A model generated the notes under the pieces. That model was not told where the DNA came from. It saw only the letters and a program-made list of their open reading frames with translations, and did no database searches. From Excoecaria cochinchinensis (taxonomy: Eukaryota; Streptophyta; Magnoliopsida; Malpighiales; Euphorbiaceae): 64,000 bases of DNA. This document shows, piece after piece, positions 1 through 9,751 of this stretch. The DNA lies in NCBI GenBank assembly GCA_947683425.1, contig CANTUQ010000109.1, positions 526,501-590,500 on the forward strand, in the 5' to 3' direction. A program made the translations under genes and the position numbers. How positions within the stretch are numbered: the stretch's first letter is position 1; every line of letters starts with the position of its first letter.

Positions 1-887
1 GTCTTCCTACTTGTCTTCTAATGACCCAATGGTTTCTATGGTACATTAAACATACCTTAACTATCTTTAGTCTCACGGATTCTTTTATCGAAAACAAATT
101 TAGACCCACTATCCTGTAACTTCTTCTTTTGATTCTTTCTTTGAATTATCTCAGACTTTTCCAACTTCAAGGCAGCTAATACTAGCTGGTAATAACTCAC
201 TGATTGCAAAGAGATCATTGCAACTATCAACCTTTTAATTACTTCGTTTAAACCTTCTTCAAATTGTCAACATTTAAACTCTTCAATCATTAAGGCATCA
301 GGTACATACTTAGTAAGTCGGCTAAATTCTTTCTCATAATCAGCCATAGTCAAGTTTCACTGCTTAAGACTCATAAATTCTCTCCACTTAACCTCTCTGT
401 AAGCCTTAGTAACATATCTTCTTTCAAACTCCTGAACAAAGAAATCCAAAGTTAGATTAACAGGTCGTTGAGGATTCCTTAATTCCAACTTCCACTAGTT
501 ATATGCTGAACCTTGTAATAATAATACTACGCACGATATTCGTTGTTCTTGCGGATAATTTACTTCTTGCAATATTCTCTTTGTCTTTTCTATCCAGAAT
601 TTTGCTATATCAGACTCATCTACAGAAGTTCCTCTAAACTCCTTCACTCCTCGTTTCCTAATTACATCTAAAGGAGCCTTAGGGGCAGTCATTCTATCTA
701 TAATTTGCATTAATCCTTGTACTAACATTGAATTTTCTATGAATAAGGGCGAATTTCTAGCTGGTGGAGGCTCAGGTAAATGTGGATTAACATAAGTTAG
801 GTTAACACTTCCAGTTGTTTTACCTATATCTTCACTAGGATTTAGTTCCATTATCACTCTACAAAATAAGAAAAATAACATCTGCAT
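1..887 (-). pseudogene. Ty3/gypsy gag remnant (5' part of an LTR retrotransposon)
   Basis: The minus strand encodes a retrotransposon gag (capsid) fragment. The first methionine that fits is at 857, opening MELNPSEDIGK. A proline-rich N-terminus leads to the usual gag core, with FRGTSVDES, then a WIEKTKRIL helix, then VVLLLQGSAYN. The frame meets TAG at 495 where the family normally has a second tryptophan (WW), which suggests TGG to TAG. Gag sequence continues in the same frame toward position 1 (DFFVQEFERRYV, ADYEKEFSRLTKYVP) with a further stop, so the gene is dead and runs off the window. It lies directly downstream, in minus-strand sense, of a primer site and a 2.4-kb LTR. The gag type looks chromovirus-like; the lineage is inferred. 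Confidence 0.75.
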
Positions 888-964
888 TATGGCAACACTC
901 TAAACAAACTCTTATCAATTCTACTCATTATAAATCCTATAGTTTAGAACCGCTTAAACTAATA

Positions 965-975
965 CTCTTATAACA
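965..975 (-). promoter_or_regulatory. Degenerate primer binding site, tRNA-Met type
   Basis: On the minus strand this reads TGTTATAAGAG, matching 9 of 11 positions of the common plant site TGGTATCAGAG (initiator tRNA-Met). It lies five bases inside the end of the LTR, where a primer site should be, and upstream of the gag remnant. The match is degenerate, so position is the main support. Confidence 0.45.
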
Positions 976-980
976 TAACT

Positions 981-3397
981 TGTAACACCTAAATACCCTT
1001 AAGAGGATACTGTTACGAACACTTAATCTATCATAAATAGTAACCATAATTATCTAAACTAATATAAAGTGAACTTGAATAATACATATAAAAAATCATC
1101 ATTAATATTAATTTGTTAATGTTTACATCTTAAAAGTATAAAATTTAAAACTTATAATTACATATCTTGATATACAAAAATTGAAACATTATCAATATAA
1201 TACAAATAAAATTCTCCTAGAGGACTTCGAGACTCCTCCTAGTGGCCAACAAATGTTTCTCTCAAAACTTGAGCTTCCAATCTAAAAACCTACATAGGAG
1301 ATAAATACCCGTGCTGAGCTATGGCACAATGGGGATGCAAACAAACAGAGTCGACTACAAGAAATCACAAATTAACATATAAAAATAATATAATAGTAAA
1401 ATATTCAATAATTATCCATTTCACATAGTTAACTTCACTACATATTAACAATGCAATATACTCTAAATTGTTACTATATCATGGCAATATTACATATAAC
1501 ACAAAACCATGGTCAATCAATAAAATAATAATCTTAGTATAGCCTGAATCAATACAGTAGTGGATAACAGATATATTGGATGCCACTCGGATACCGATCA
1601 CTAAATACTGAGAAAAAACAGTATTAACACTGGAGATATATAAATCTCAAATCACTAAATACCAAATGCTATTATCACTGGCAACTGCGGACACTAACCC
1701 TTATAGGCATGCCTACCTATCCACAACTCGAATACAGGCTAAAGAATTGACCCACTTAATATTTATGTAAATAAATACATTTATTAATACCATACGCATA
1801 ATCATTCATGAACTAAATACCATTATTCACATAAATAAATACATTTAACATTCATAATTTAATACAATCATGCACACAAATTAGATCAATTAACTTGCAT
1901 TCATAACTCTGAGATATATTGCGTCCACAATAGAACCCTAAAAACCCTACTGTTGCGCTCGTGGCTAGTGCCACACTCGCGACAGAATTACCAATTGGCT
2001 TCTATCGTGCTTGCGACAGTGCACGACTCAACAATCTTTGCCTACAGTGCACGGTTCGTGATCCTTGTCACACCTGCGATAGAACCTGAACTAAGAGTTC
2101 AAACTCCCAATAACACATATCTACCTTCATACACTTTTCTACAATCACATGCATGACTTTTAGTTCATCAATCAAACATCAAATCCAATCGAAATAGCCC
2201 ATTAACTTGCAACTACATACAATATTAACTTCCTCATGCACAAACTGTAACATGCACATAAACATCAAGCAACCAACCACAACATAATACCACTTCAAAT
2301 TATCATTGGAATATTATCAATTCAACTATTTTGACTTATACACAACTTATTGTTGACCCCCTTCAATACGCATATTTTCTCCAATTAATCAAACATGCAT
2401 TTATATATGAATTGCAAATAAAATCCCAAACCTTGAATGCTAGCTCCTTCAACTTCACAAATCAATTAGCCTTCTCTTTTCCTTTTGCTCTTCTACTTGA
2501 TTCTCCAACTTACAAACCAACATATACTTGAATGAGAAGTAAAACAAAGAAAAATGCTAGCAAACTAATCCCTCGGATGAAATCAACTAAAGAAAAAGAA
2601 AAAGAAGAACAATATAAACTTATATTACTCAACCAAGGACTCAACACAACTCAGAAATTCTTTGAACAATCAATATTTTTTTGATGGACTTAAGTTTGAA
2701 AATGAAGAAAATAACAAATAAAGAACAAAGAAGAGAGATAGCCGAACCAAATGGAGAACAAGAAACAAAATTTGCCTCTCCACTCACTCTATATATTGCA
2801 TGTAGAATCCTAGGTGTCAAGCTATGAGCTATGCAATGCTAGGTGGCGAGATGAGAGCTTTACATGTAGATCCCACTCACTGTTAATTAAAGTTAATTAA
2901 TCTAACTTAACTTAATTAATCATTACTTAACACTAATCATGCAAAATTACACTTTGGACACTAAACTATTTTATTTTTATACAATTAAATCCTTAATTCT
3001 CAATTAAACTTTAGTCCAATACTATAAACTCTAAATTAAACTCATTTAACCTAATCATGCTCAATACTGCTAGAATGAATTTCGATCATTACATTTTGCA
3101 TCCAAGGATTAAATTAAATGTATTAAGTAATCATGTGGGTCTATGTGTGTGAATAAATTGATTGAGAGTTAAAGCAAGATTAAGAGAAAAGATGAATGAT
3201 CAAAGTGGAAGTTTGGTATAAAAATTGTAATCAATGTTAACAGTAATGGCACAAATAAAAAGAATAACTAAAAGAGATGAAATACGGTATAACTAATTTG
3301 ATTCATGAAATGTGGTAAAGTAATCTTGCATGATATATTTCAATAAGCTTGTGTGTGTAAAGCTCTTATATCCTCTAAGAGGTATTGGGATGTTACA
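981..3397 (-). repeat. Long terminal repeat of the gypsy remnant (2.4 kb)
   Basis: The minus strand begins TGTAACATCCCAATACC at 3397 and ends GGTGTTACA at 981, so the ends form an extended inverted repeat with canonical TG...CA. The orientation agrees with the gag at 1-857. A TATA box on the minus strand (TATATAG, near 2800) could mark the promoter. The interior is AT-rich and non-coding; the short ORFs in it are not gene-like. The second LTR would lie outside the window. The same start motif recurs on the plus strand at 47414. Confidence 0.6.
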
Positions 3398-3470
3398 AAT
3401 TGACAAAAGTGTATAGCTTCAAAAGTGTATACAATTCAAGTAGATTAAAATTTTTAAAAAAATTTACTCC

Positions 3471-5970
3471 AACTAGGCCTGTTAAACTTGGTCTAAATCT
3501 GAAAACCCCGCACAATCCACATAGAAAAAATTGATTCAAATTCAACCCAACTAAAACTCTACTCACTTGGATCACCCAAAATTGACCCATTTAAAACACA
3601 ATACAAATAGGTCTGTCCTAAATGCCCAACCCATCCAGCTATTCTTGCCCATTCTCTAGTAAGATTCTAAGCTTTTTTTTTTTTTCATCTTTCTTCTAAT
3701 TTTATTAATCAGCTAATGCAATTGTCTAATTTCTGAATTGTCTGATTTTTTGCTCTTGATTCTTGTTGCATTTCATTTTTTATTGCTTCTTTTGCATGTT
3801 CATGTTGCGATTCTGTTGATTCTATGTTGCTTTCTTGCAAACTTTCTTCTATTGATTCTCTTGATTTGCATTACTATTGATGGTTTTGATACTAAAGATA
3901 TTGATTCTGGAGTTGTATTTTCTACAATGGATATTTGGCAGGGGATCCTTGAAGTTTTTTTACGTGGATTTATATTTCTTATTTTGCTTTTTTAATGATG
4001 ATCTCTCTTTTTGCTAGAGAATCAGGGTTATATCTAGTCGTTTTTAATGATATTTTCTGTTGATTTGGAGTATCTAATTATTTGATTTTACTAGCTTCTT
4101 TTGGCATCTCAATGATGGGCTTAACCCTATTTGAATCTCTATATTACCAAAATTGGAGTGGGTAACTCAAAGTGCAGTATTCTGCAGTAAAGAAGTTCTG
4201 CCTCCTTGCCTTGATGTGGTTGGAAAAAAAATCGAATATCACTTTTGTAGTTAACGTTTAGTGTATTCCCCAGTTTGGATTGAATCTTATGAATTTTCTA
4301 GCTTTATATCATTCTCAATAATGTTAAATTAGGAATCTCAAACTTTGTGTCTTTTAACTGAGGTAGAGTTTTGAAGGCATGCGTTATCCTTGGCTCTCTT
4401 TCAATAAAGAAGGAGAAACTTTTGTTTTAGTACTTGTCTATCTCTTCAATAAAGTTGTATTTTTCATTATGGTCCCATGAAAGTTTTGAAACCATATTCT
4501 TAAGTCGTGGTTTCTTTATTTATTTTATTTCCAATTCTTTGAAGTTCCTTTTTAAGGGCTCTATTGCTTCTCCAAAAAAGTTTGTGCTTTTCTTTTTTCT
4601 TTTTTTCTTCGTTTGTTTAAGAGGTGTGGCTTTGTGCAGCAACCTGGGATTAGATGGGAATTCAGAAGAGTATATGCCATTGCCAGGAGTTCACCTTCCT
4701 TCAAGAACTATTTTGAACTAAAGCCTCCTTATAAGTCTCTATTGTTGTAGTTTAGATGTGTATAATGTAACACTAGGATTTAGGAAGCCCTAAGTTGCTT
4801 CTTGTTATCATACTCTTAGTGGTTTTTGAAGGTTAGGTTTGTGTATTATTATGCACCAACTGAGCTAATGCCAATGGGTATTTAATATATATGTATAATT
4901 ATATATATTATTAGTTCCTTTTGTGTTATGTTGAATCCAATGTTTAAATGCAGGTTGTCTTATATTTCAATAAAAAAATTTAAAGATGCTTCTGTCTTAT
5001 CAATTCAAATGATAAACTAGATTTAGCTTTCGGTTAAGTTAAACATAATGTTATATACAACTTTCATATGTAATTAATAATTAAATTTTAATTGAATTAA
5101 TGTTAAAACTTGCTGAGACCCATTTAGGCTAATATTTTTTATAGTAGTCATTTTAGTAATAGTGTCATTTTAGTATCTCGTTATTATATCGAAAATGGGT
5201 TTACCTACATCTCAGTCCGTTTGGGTCTCCACCCGATCCATTTGGGCCAATATTTTTAATAGTAATTATTTTACCATCTCGTTATTATATCGAAAATTAT
5301 TTTCGTTAAAAATGGGTCAAATGGATTGATCCACGTATCGGTCCGTTTGAATCTATACATGATCCATTTGAGCTAATATTTTTTTTTATAATTATTTTAG
5401 TACCTCATTATTATATCGATAATTATTTTTTATTAAAAATGAATCAAATGAATTAACTCATATATTGACCCGTTTGAAAATCATGCCATCCCATTTGGAC
5501 TAATATTTTTTATAATAATCATTTTAGTATTTTATTATTATATCGAGAATCATTTTATGTTAATATTTTTTATAGTAGCCATTTTAGTATTTCGTTATTA
5601 TATAAAAAATTATTTTTTTGTTAAAAGTGAATTAAATTAATTGACCCATATCTAGGCTCGTGTGGGCCTCCACTCGACCAATTTGAGCCAATATTCTTTA
5701 TAGTAGCTAGTTTAATATCCCGTCATTTTATTGATAATTATTTTTCGTTAAAAGCAAATCAAATTGATTGTTGATCATCTTAGTCCATTTAGGCCTGTTT
5801 GGACATCGATCCTATCAATTTAGGTCAATATTGATAATATTTTTCATATTCCGTTATCATATCGAAAATTGTTTTCATTAAAAAAATTGATCAAATTTTT
5901 AACACATGAATTGATTCAGCTCGTACAATCCATTTGAACATTTTATCCATTTATGACGCGTACTTTTATA
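3471..5970 (+). repeat. Unclassified repeat unit, related to the unit entering at 62371
   Basis: It opens with TAGGCCTGTTAAACTTGG followed by runs of AACCCAACTA and GACCCATTT, and closes with a degenerate tandem repeat. The unit at 62371 has the same arrangement: GGCCTGTAAAAATAGACCC, then GACCCAAACCC runs, then the same tandem family at 63750-64000. The middle (3640-4730) is T-rich and intron-like. An open end near 4620-4721 (LGLDGNSEEYMPLPGVHLPS then stop) could be the last exon of a captured gene, but I do not recognise it. No clear terminal inverted repeat or target duplication was found, so the transposon class is open. Confidence 0.4.
5105..5960. repeat. Degenerate tandem repeat, about 125-bp period
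   Basis: The block TTATTATATCGAAAATTATTTT, followed by AAAAATGGGTCAAATGGATT and then CCGTTTGGGTC/CCATTTGGGC, recurs. The TATATCGA core falls near 5187, 5286, 5411, 5538, 5600, 5730 and 5855, giving spacings mostly of 125-130 bp with shortened units. The same block occurs twice at 63750-64000. It could be a small satellite or subterminal repeats of a transposon. Confidence 0.65.
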
Positions 5971-6269
5971 ACCCGTATGCAAATTATATATTCTCAAAGA
6001 TTATTTTTGCTTATTTTTGTATGATTATTTGTGCTTGTTTTTGTATGCAGTTGAGAATACATTGTGAAAAGCTAAAGAGCATAGAGATGGATTAAGATTT
6101 TTAACCAATAGTGAATACCCATTGTAGAAATAATACAATTTTGTGCAGCAAAATATTCTTATTGACCTATGTTTTTATTCACTACAATAAAATTAATGAT
6201 TTATTGACAAAAAAAAAGTCATTGGAGAAATAGTCATAGGTAATTTTTCCAATGAAAAATATTTATATC

Positions 6270-6570
6270 AAAAAATTTACTTACTGAATGAAACACTTCG
6301 TTGTTAATATTTGCGATGGAAATTTATTTTTTATCAGTAATAGTTACAACAAAAATCAACTTCTCATCGTAAATATTACAGATAAGAAATAAATTTCTAT
6401 CGCAAATATTGGTAAATTTACCTACTGAATGAAACATTCCGTCAGTAAATTTACTTACAGAACGAAACATACCGTTAGTAAATTTACTTATGAAATAAAC
6501 CATTCTGGTGGTAAATGTACTTACGAAATAAAATATTCCATTAGAAAATTTACTTACGGAATGAATCATT
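6270..6570. repeat. 33-bp subterminal tandem repeats of the CACTA element
   Basis: The unit TAAATTTACTTACGGAATGA followed by AACATTCCGTCAG repeats every 33 bp, clearest at 6412-6570, with decayed copies to the left. Because 33 is divisible by three, both strands stay open (6429-6650 plus, 6324-6569 minus). The peptides are repetitive by-products and not genes. Arrays like this near CACTA ends are typical transposase-binding regions. Confidence 0.7.
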
Positions 6571-6761
6571 TCTTCAAAAAAGTTGAACTATATAAATGTA
6601 TTTTTCATCAAAAAATTTACTACAGAATCATCAATGGTAATATAATATAAAAATTATAATGTACTAAAATAATATAATTGTAAATAATTTTGTTAAAAAC
6701 ATAATGGTAACGTATAACCAACTTAAATAATTATAAATACTAAATTATGACCGATCCCTAA

Positions 6762-6935
6762 CTAAGCAGAAGGTAAAGGTAGATAATCAAACTGCTGCGA
6801 TGAAATGTTGAGTCTTCTCATCAACTCGTTTATATCATTACGTAGATCCATTTATACTGTATTCTGAAGTTGAAGTACTTCATATGTACTCAATTCAGAC
6901 CACCTACTAGAGGCAGCTATAGTTGATTTGGAGTA
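6762..6935 (-). pseudogene. 3' end of the CACTA-associated gene (TNPA-like tail)
   Basis: The minus strand reads a short helical segment with STIAASSRWSELSTYEVLQL, then (after an in-frame stop) MDLRNDINELMRRLNISSQ, then a C-terminus ending at TAG 6762-6764. Coiled, glutamine-rich tails of this form close the accessory ORF (Ptta/En/Spm type) of plant CACTA elements. The segment at 7140-7400 on the same strand holds further decayed coding-like sequence with several stops. This fits minus-strand transcription of the element. Family assignment is by resemblance only. Confidence 0.4.
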
Positions 6936-7771
6936 TTGCGAATAACAGGAGTTCAAAACATTTTTAGAATTTTAAAACTGTCATTGAAAAGTCTTTTGTA
7001 TTTGCTTTTATCATAAAACAAATTATCTATATACATATATTTTCTTCAGAAATGAACACATCAAATAACATTAAAATATATTTGGATTGAATTAGTAATT
7101 AAATCAAAATATAAGAATAATGTTTAAATATTTACAAGTCTATTTATATGCTTCCGGCGCGACATCTATCCTCTAGTATGTAAGAATGCACTAACCCTCA
7201 CTGAACCTCTCCATCTATTATTATTAGCATTTTGCTCGAAAATGAAAAAAGGCACGAGTATTATCCAGAACTACTGTCAATATGCCCATATTTCTTTGAA
7301 AATATAAGGAGCTCATACACCATCCTCACATTTCATACTCGCAAAGTCTATAACGTGCAAGGGCTAGACTCTTCCATACACCATACATGAAATCAAATTG
7401 TTAATCCTAATAAAACTTTCTGATAAAAAAAAAAAGAATATATTGTTAGTACAATCATAATTTAATATTTAAAGTTCAATAAAATAATTAAAATTAAAAA
7501 TTTTATTTTATTTACCTCAAAACTCTTGATAATAAAAATTATTTTTTTATATACTTTCTTCCATAAATAACCTTAAAATCTATCTTATTGAATTTCGCTA
7601 AAATCTAACGAGAACACCTTCGAAACGGAACCAACCTAATAGACAAGCAATTTTAGAAGTTTTTTCAAATTAAATACTATAACATCAATATAAACTTACC
7701 CAATACTCACTCATTATCTACAATGCTAACATATATCCTTCCATCAACTCCAATTGCTCCATGCCTAAATG
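6936..7771. other. Decayed CACTA interior
   Basis: AT-rich sequence with fragments that read weakly as minus-strand exon remnants (around 7140-7400) between intron-like stretches. No open frame survives, and I see no regulatory site that I can support. Confidence 0.35.
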
Positions 7772-8013
7772 GGATGAGGACCGAACCTCGCAGGTCATTC
7801 GAATTGCTCTAGAAAATTCGCTTTTAGGACCCGAGACTAGATAGAGGTTCATTTAAAACTCGTAGACTGATCAACAATAGAATAAGGGTGATTCATTGTT
7901 TATAGGGAAGCGACAAATCGTCACGAATTTAATATGAACCTCTATCCCTCCTCAGATTTTAAAAGCAGACTTTCAAAAGCGACCCAAATAATGCGCAGGA
8001 TTCGACGCGTATC
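7772..8013 (+). repeat. Ogre/Tat-like LTR, 3' part or short LTR, degenerate
   Basis: The stretch ends CGACGCGTATCA directly before a primer-site-like motif, exactly as the intact 5' LTR at 31798-34693 ends GCGCGCGTCACA before its primer site. Related decayed copies occur at 12398-12530 and 12560-12715, sharing ATCAACAATAGAATAAG and ATGAACCTCTATCC. A start at 7772 (TGGGATGAGG) is suggested by CTAAA before it and CTAAG after the copy that ends at 12715, a 4-of-5 match as target duplication. The start is uncertain; the 3' boundary is better supported. Confidence 0.45.
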
Positions 8014-9751
8014 ATAGTGGTGACTTTATTGGAGATACAGGAGCATAATCCTCAAATGGGTCAGACGAGGATGATGATGATGATGATGAGCTCACTGAGG
8101 TCGATAGCCGAGAAGCTGTGGGAGGACGTGATGCTTGAGGTTGATCAGGTCGCCGAAGCTCGAATCCTGATAAATGCAAAGAAAGTAAGCGTATAATGGA
8201 TCCAGCCACCTCTGTGAGCTCAGTGACGCTTGTCCCCAAATGGGTAAATGAGTGGGCCTGCCGTTTCATCTGGCGCCTAAAGTCATCTCTGATCTCTGTA
8301 ATATGGGTGCTCAATTCTCTGATCCCGAGTTCAATCATCTCGACTCGCTGACTCATGGTGGTGATGGACTTAACCACTAGTTGCAACGACTCGGTGACCT
8401 TCTGAGTAGTTTTAGCCTGAGAGATAGCCATCATCTCTTCTAATCTGTCAATGTGTTTTTCCTGCCTGGCAGCCACCCCATCTAACCACTTATCAATGTG
8501 TTGGCTCAATGCAGTCATGGCAGCAGTCACGGCGGCCATCATCTCCTGCTGCATGGCCCTCATGGACACCTCAATGTTGGCCGGTGACTGATCTGCTCTG
8601 GGTTCAGGCAACGGTGGAGCTCTAGATGTGGATGCTCCTAGGTCTCCATAAGGCATAAATCTCCTCTGAGCACGAGAGGTCGCAAATTGGTGTTGTGAAG
8701 GCGAAGGCCCATACCCTGGTGATTGTGGAGCTGAGTTGCCAAACTGCCCATCAATGTCTGCCTCCAGGTCCACTTCATAGTCACCATCCTGAGGGGGGTG
8801 GGGCTGCTCACCCTGTGGCTGGTCTTGGTGCTCCTCCTTTAATGTGTCTGCTGCAGCCCCAAGCAGAGATAAATGATAGGCTTGCCTGGTCTCCAAGACG
8901 GTGAGTAGCCGGTACACACCAGGTCGCCCGGATACTGGAGTAATCATTCGCATTGTCCGAGCTGCAGCCACGTCGATATACATATCCTCCTCCAAAGGCT
9001 CCCCAAATGTGGTTATATCAGCTCCAAGGTGGATGAGTAGTCTAGTCACGACACCGCCAACACAAATCTGAGATGTGGGCTGTGCTGCCAACCTAACAAG
9101 GTTCGCCACGATCTCATGGCTGATATCGATGCGAACTCTCTGGGTCATCGCCCACAAACTCCATATCTCTACAGCATTCACCCAACCCGGGCTACCTGTG
9201 CGACCAAGGTACGAACTAGAGAGCACTCGTTGTACATATCTCAAGGACTGAGAGGCCAACTGTGTGCTATTAGCTGTGTCATAGTGGTAGCTGGCCCCCT
9301 CTAAAGCAATCTCCGCCCAATGGTGTCGCTCAACTAATCTCTGGGCTGACACGACCATGTCTCCCATTGGAAGTTGCATGGCTTGTGCAAAGTCGCGACG
9401 GCTCAAGCTGTAAAGATGATCCCGGACCCGAAAACTGATGACACCCTCCTCCGTGTCGGGTCTCTGGAAACCCGTATACACTAAGGTAGCCAAGAACTCT
9501 CTAACTATCTCCGGATAAGTCCGAAATGAGGGCCTTAAAAACTCTATCCACCCAGCAGCAGCTAAAAGAGTATCCACCTCTTCTAACATGCCCACCTGCT
9601 GCAGAAACGGCCTCGACATAAATCGGCTAGCTCGAATCTGGACCGAAGTCAAAGTGTGGTATCTAAAGCTCTGATTGCTCGTCATCCATTCCGGTGCAGG
9701 TGGAGCAGGAAGTGGCTGAGGCACTTGCGACACATTGCGTCTCGGAGGCAT
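8012..9751 (-). CDS. Antisense ATHILA ORF1-type protein of an LTR retrotransposon
   Basis: An intact 579-codon frame starts at ATG 9751, one base after a good splice acceptor (T-rich run, then ACAG), so an upstream non-coding exon is likely. Residues 50-270 resemble the ATHILA ORF-1 family: a TYPEIVREFLATLVY helix, ISFRVRDHLYSLSRRDFAQA, and VEIWSLWAM. Residues 300-400 are acidic and proline-rich, 405-520 are helical and coiled-coil-like (MRAMQQEMMAAVTAAM), and a serine run (about 548-560) precedes the end SPIKSPL. The stop codon overlaps the plus-strand LTR/primer-site junction, so the ORF is antisense to the element that carries it. Function is unknown; this family occurs as extra ORFs in plant gypsy elements. 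It lacks zinc-knuckle, protease or RT motifs. It is far better preserved than its surroundings. Confidence 0.65.
   Translation of the reverse strand: MPPRRNVSQVPQPLPAPPAPEWMTSNQSFRYHTLTSVQIRASRFMSRPFLQQVGMLEEVDTLLAAAGWIEFLRPSFRTYPEIVREFLATLVYTGFQRPDTEEGVISFRVRDHLYSLSRRDFAQAMQLPMGDMVVSAQRLVERHHWAEIALEGASYHYDTANSTQLASQSLRYVQRVLSSSYLGRTGSPGWVNAVEIWSLWAMTQRVRIDISHEIVANLVRLAAQPTSQICVGGVVTRLLIHLGADITTFGEPLEEDMYIDVAAARTMRMITPVSGRPGVYRLLTVLETRQAYHLSLLGAAADTLKEEHQDQPQGEQPHPPQDGDYEVDLEADIDGQFGNSAPQSPGYGPSPSQHQFATSRAQRRFMPYGDLGASTSRAPPLPEPRADQSPANIEVSMRAMQQEMMAAVTAAMTALSQHIDKWLDGVAARQEKHIDRLEEMMAISQAKTTQKVTESLQLVVKSITTMSQRVEMIELGIRELSTHITEIRDDFRRQMKRQAHSFTHLGTSVTELTEVAGSIIRLLSLHLSGFELRRPDQPQASRPPTASRLSTSVSSSSSSSSSSDPFEDYAPVSPIKSPL
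8014..8036 (+). promoter_or_regulatory. Primer binding site, Ogre/Tat type, degenerate
   Basis: AGTGGTGACTTTATTGGAGA matches the intact site AGTGGCGACTCCACTGGGGA at 34693-34712 apart from a few transitions. It directly abuts an LTR end. On the opposite strand it encodes the last residues of the antisense ORF 8012-9751. Confidence 0.55.

Noticed and set aside
6324..6650. Overlapping ORFs on both strands with KFTY/VSKFT repeats
   Set aside because: Products of a 33-bp tandem repeat in a CACTA end; openness on both strands follows from the period.
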